From Quisquiliibacterium transsilvanicum (lineage in GTDB: Bacteria > Pseudomonadota > Gammaproteobacteria > Burkholderiales > Burkholderiaceae_E): a stretch of 64,000 bases of DNA. Positions 63,817 to 64,000 of this stretch are shown here, piece after piece (the stretch's first letter is position 1; each line of letters begins with the position of its first letter). The stretch is taken from assembly GCF_014202215.1 (NCBI RefSeq), contig NZ_JACHGB010000006.1, positions 124,001-188,000 of the forward strand, written 5' to 3'. A program made the position numbers and the translations under genes. The notes under the pieces were generated by a model, which saw only the letters and a list, made by a program, of their open reading frames with translations, was not told the origin of the DNA and did no database searches.

Positions 63817-64000
63817 TCAATCGTAGAAACCGGGCTCGCCCGGCGGCCTGGTCTTGAAGCGCTTGTGGCTCCACAGGTACTGCTCCGGCATCTCCAGCAC
63901 GCGTTCCTCGATGAAGGCGTTCATGCGCCGGGTGGCCTGCTCGAGGTCCTCGCCCGGATAGCCTTCCCAGGCGGGATGGAAACTGGCCACGTAGCCGGTA
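63817..64000 (-). CDS. LpxL-type lipid A acyltransferase, C-terminal part only
   Basis: About 60 C-terminal residues are in the window; the gene continues to the right. The end RMNAFIEERVLEMPEQYLW followed by SHKRFKTRPPGEPGFYD is characteristic of LpxL/LpxM/HtrB lauroyl acyltransferases of betaproteobacteria. It would acylate lipid A in the inner membrane. The usual HX4D site is outside the window. Confidence 0.82.
   Translation of the reverse strand, partial: TGYVASFHPAWEGYPGEDLEQATRRMNAFIEERVLEMPEQYLWSHKRFKTRPPGEPGFYD

Overview
High-GC chromosomal segment of a betaproteobacterium, most likely Burkholderiales. This is judged from gene content and order: dapF-DUF484-xerC, dksA-STAS protein-hslV-hslU, secB-gpsA, a cta operon with SURF1 and DUF2970/DUF2909 proteins, rpoH behind a CIRCE element, and HslV with an MEQFHG leader. 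Almost every base is coding. No rRNA, tRNA, IS element, prophage or CRISPR array was found, and no gap between genes exceeds 300 bp.

Layout. 1-4.3 kb is the accessory end: a partial OsmC protein, an Acr3 arsenite exporter, a CopG/PIN toxin-antitoxin pair, a BCS1-like AAA ATPase, and a CopG/RelE-type pair. 4.3-9.9 kb holds a RhlG-like reductase, a DnaQ/GIY-YIG fusion nuclease, an enoyl-CoA hydratase, a cysteine-dioxygenase-like protein and a coupled MFS transporter. 10-20.3 kb is a phosphate and membrane-lipid block: phoX, ppk, divergent ppx-plsB, olsB, sixA. 20.3-26 kb has a ferredoxin, coaD, rsmD, an M16 peptidase pair and divergent ftsY. 26-29 kb has a membrane diguanylate cyclase and rpoH.

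29-39.4 kb is the cytochrome c oxidase region on the minus strand: DUF2244, ctaC, ctaD, a 41-aa protein, ctaG, DUF2970, ctaE, SURF1, a CxxxC membrane protein, ctaA, cyoE, sco, cbiX. A good sigma-70 promoter lies upstream at about 39.33 kb. These genes make the aa3-type oxidase subunits, convert heme B to heme A, and insert heme and copper. 39.4-48 kb has a BioC-like methyltransferase, comF, trmL, a LOG protein, gpsA-SH3-secB-grxC-rhodanese, gpmA, ctpA and a third toxin-antitoxin module (MazE/PemK type). 48-54.3 kb has a MoeB/ThiF enzyme, an acetyltransferase, an amidase-HAD-argB run, and a degenerate CobS followed by a CobC-like phosphatase. 54.3-64 kb has an acyl-CoA synthetase, hslUV, an unnamed protein with two STAS-like regions, dksA, a CobW-type GTPase, xerC, DUF484, dapF and the end of an LpxL-type acyltransferase.

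Two themes recur. Short perfect tandem repeats (8-18 bp) occur inside linkers of otherwise conserved genes (MFS, plsB, ftsY, comF, STAS protein) and just after stop codons. Operons are very tight, with many ATGA, GTGA or TTGA overlaps. Most of the window is housekeeping. The less ordinary points are the in-frame repeats, a CobS homologue lacking its usual acidic motif, a toxin whose tail is encoded by a terminator hairpin, a DksA with one cysteine and an A9 run in its fifth to ninth codons, and a BCS1-like ATPase between two toxin-antitoxin modules. All functional names rest on reading motifs by eye; no database search was possible.
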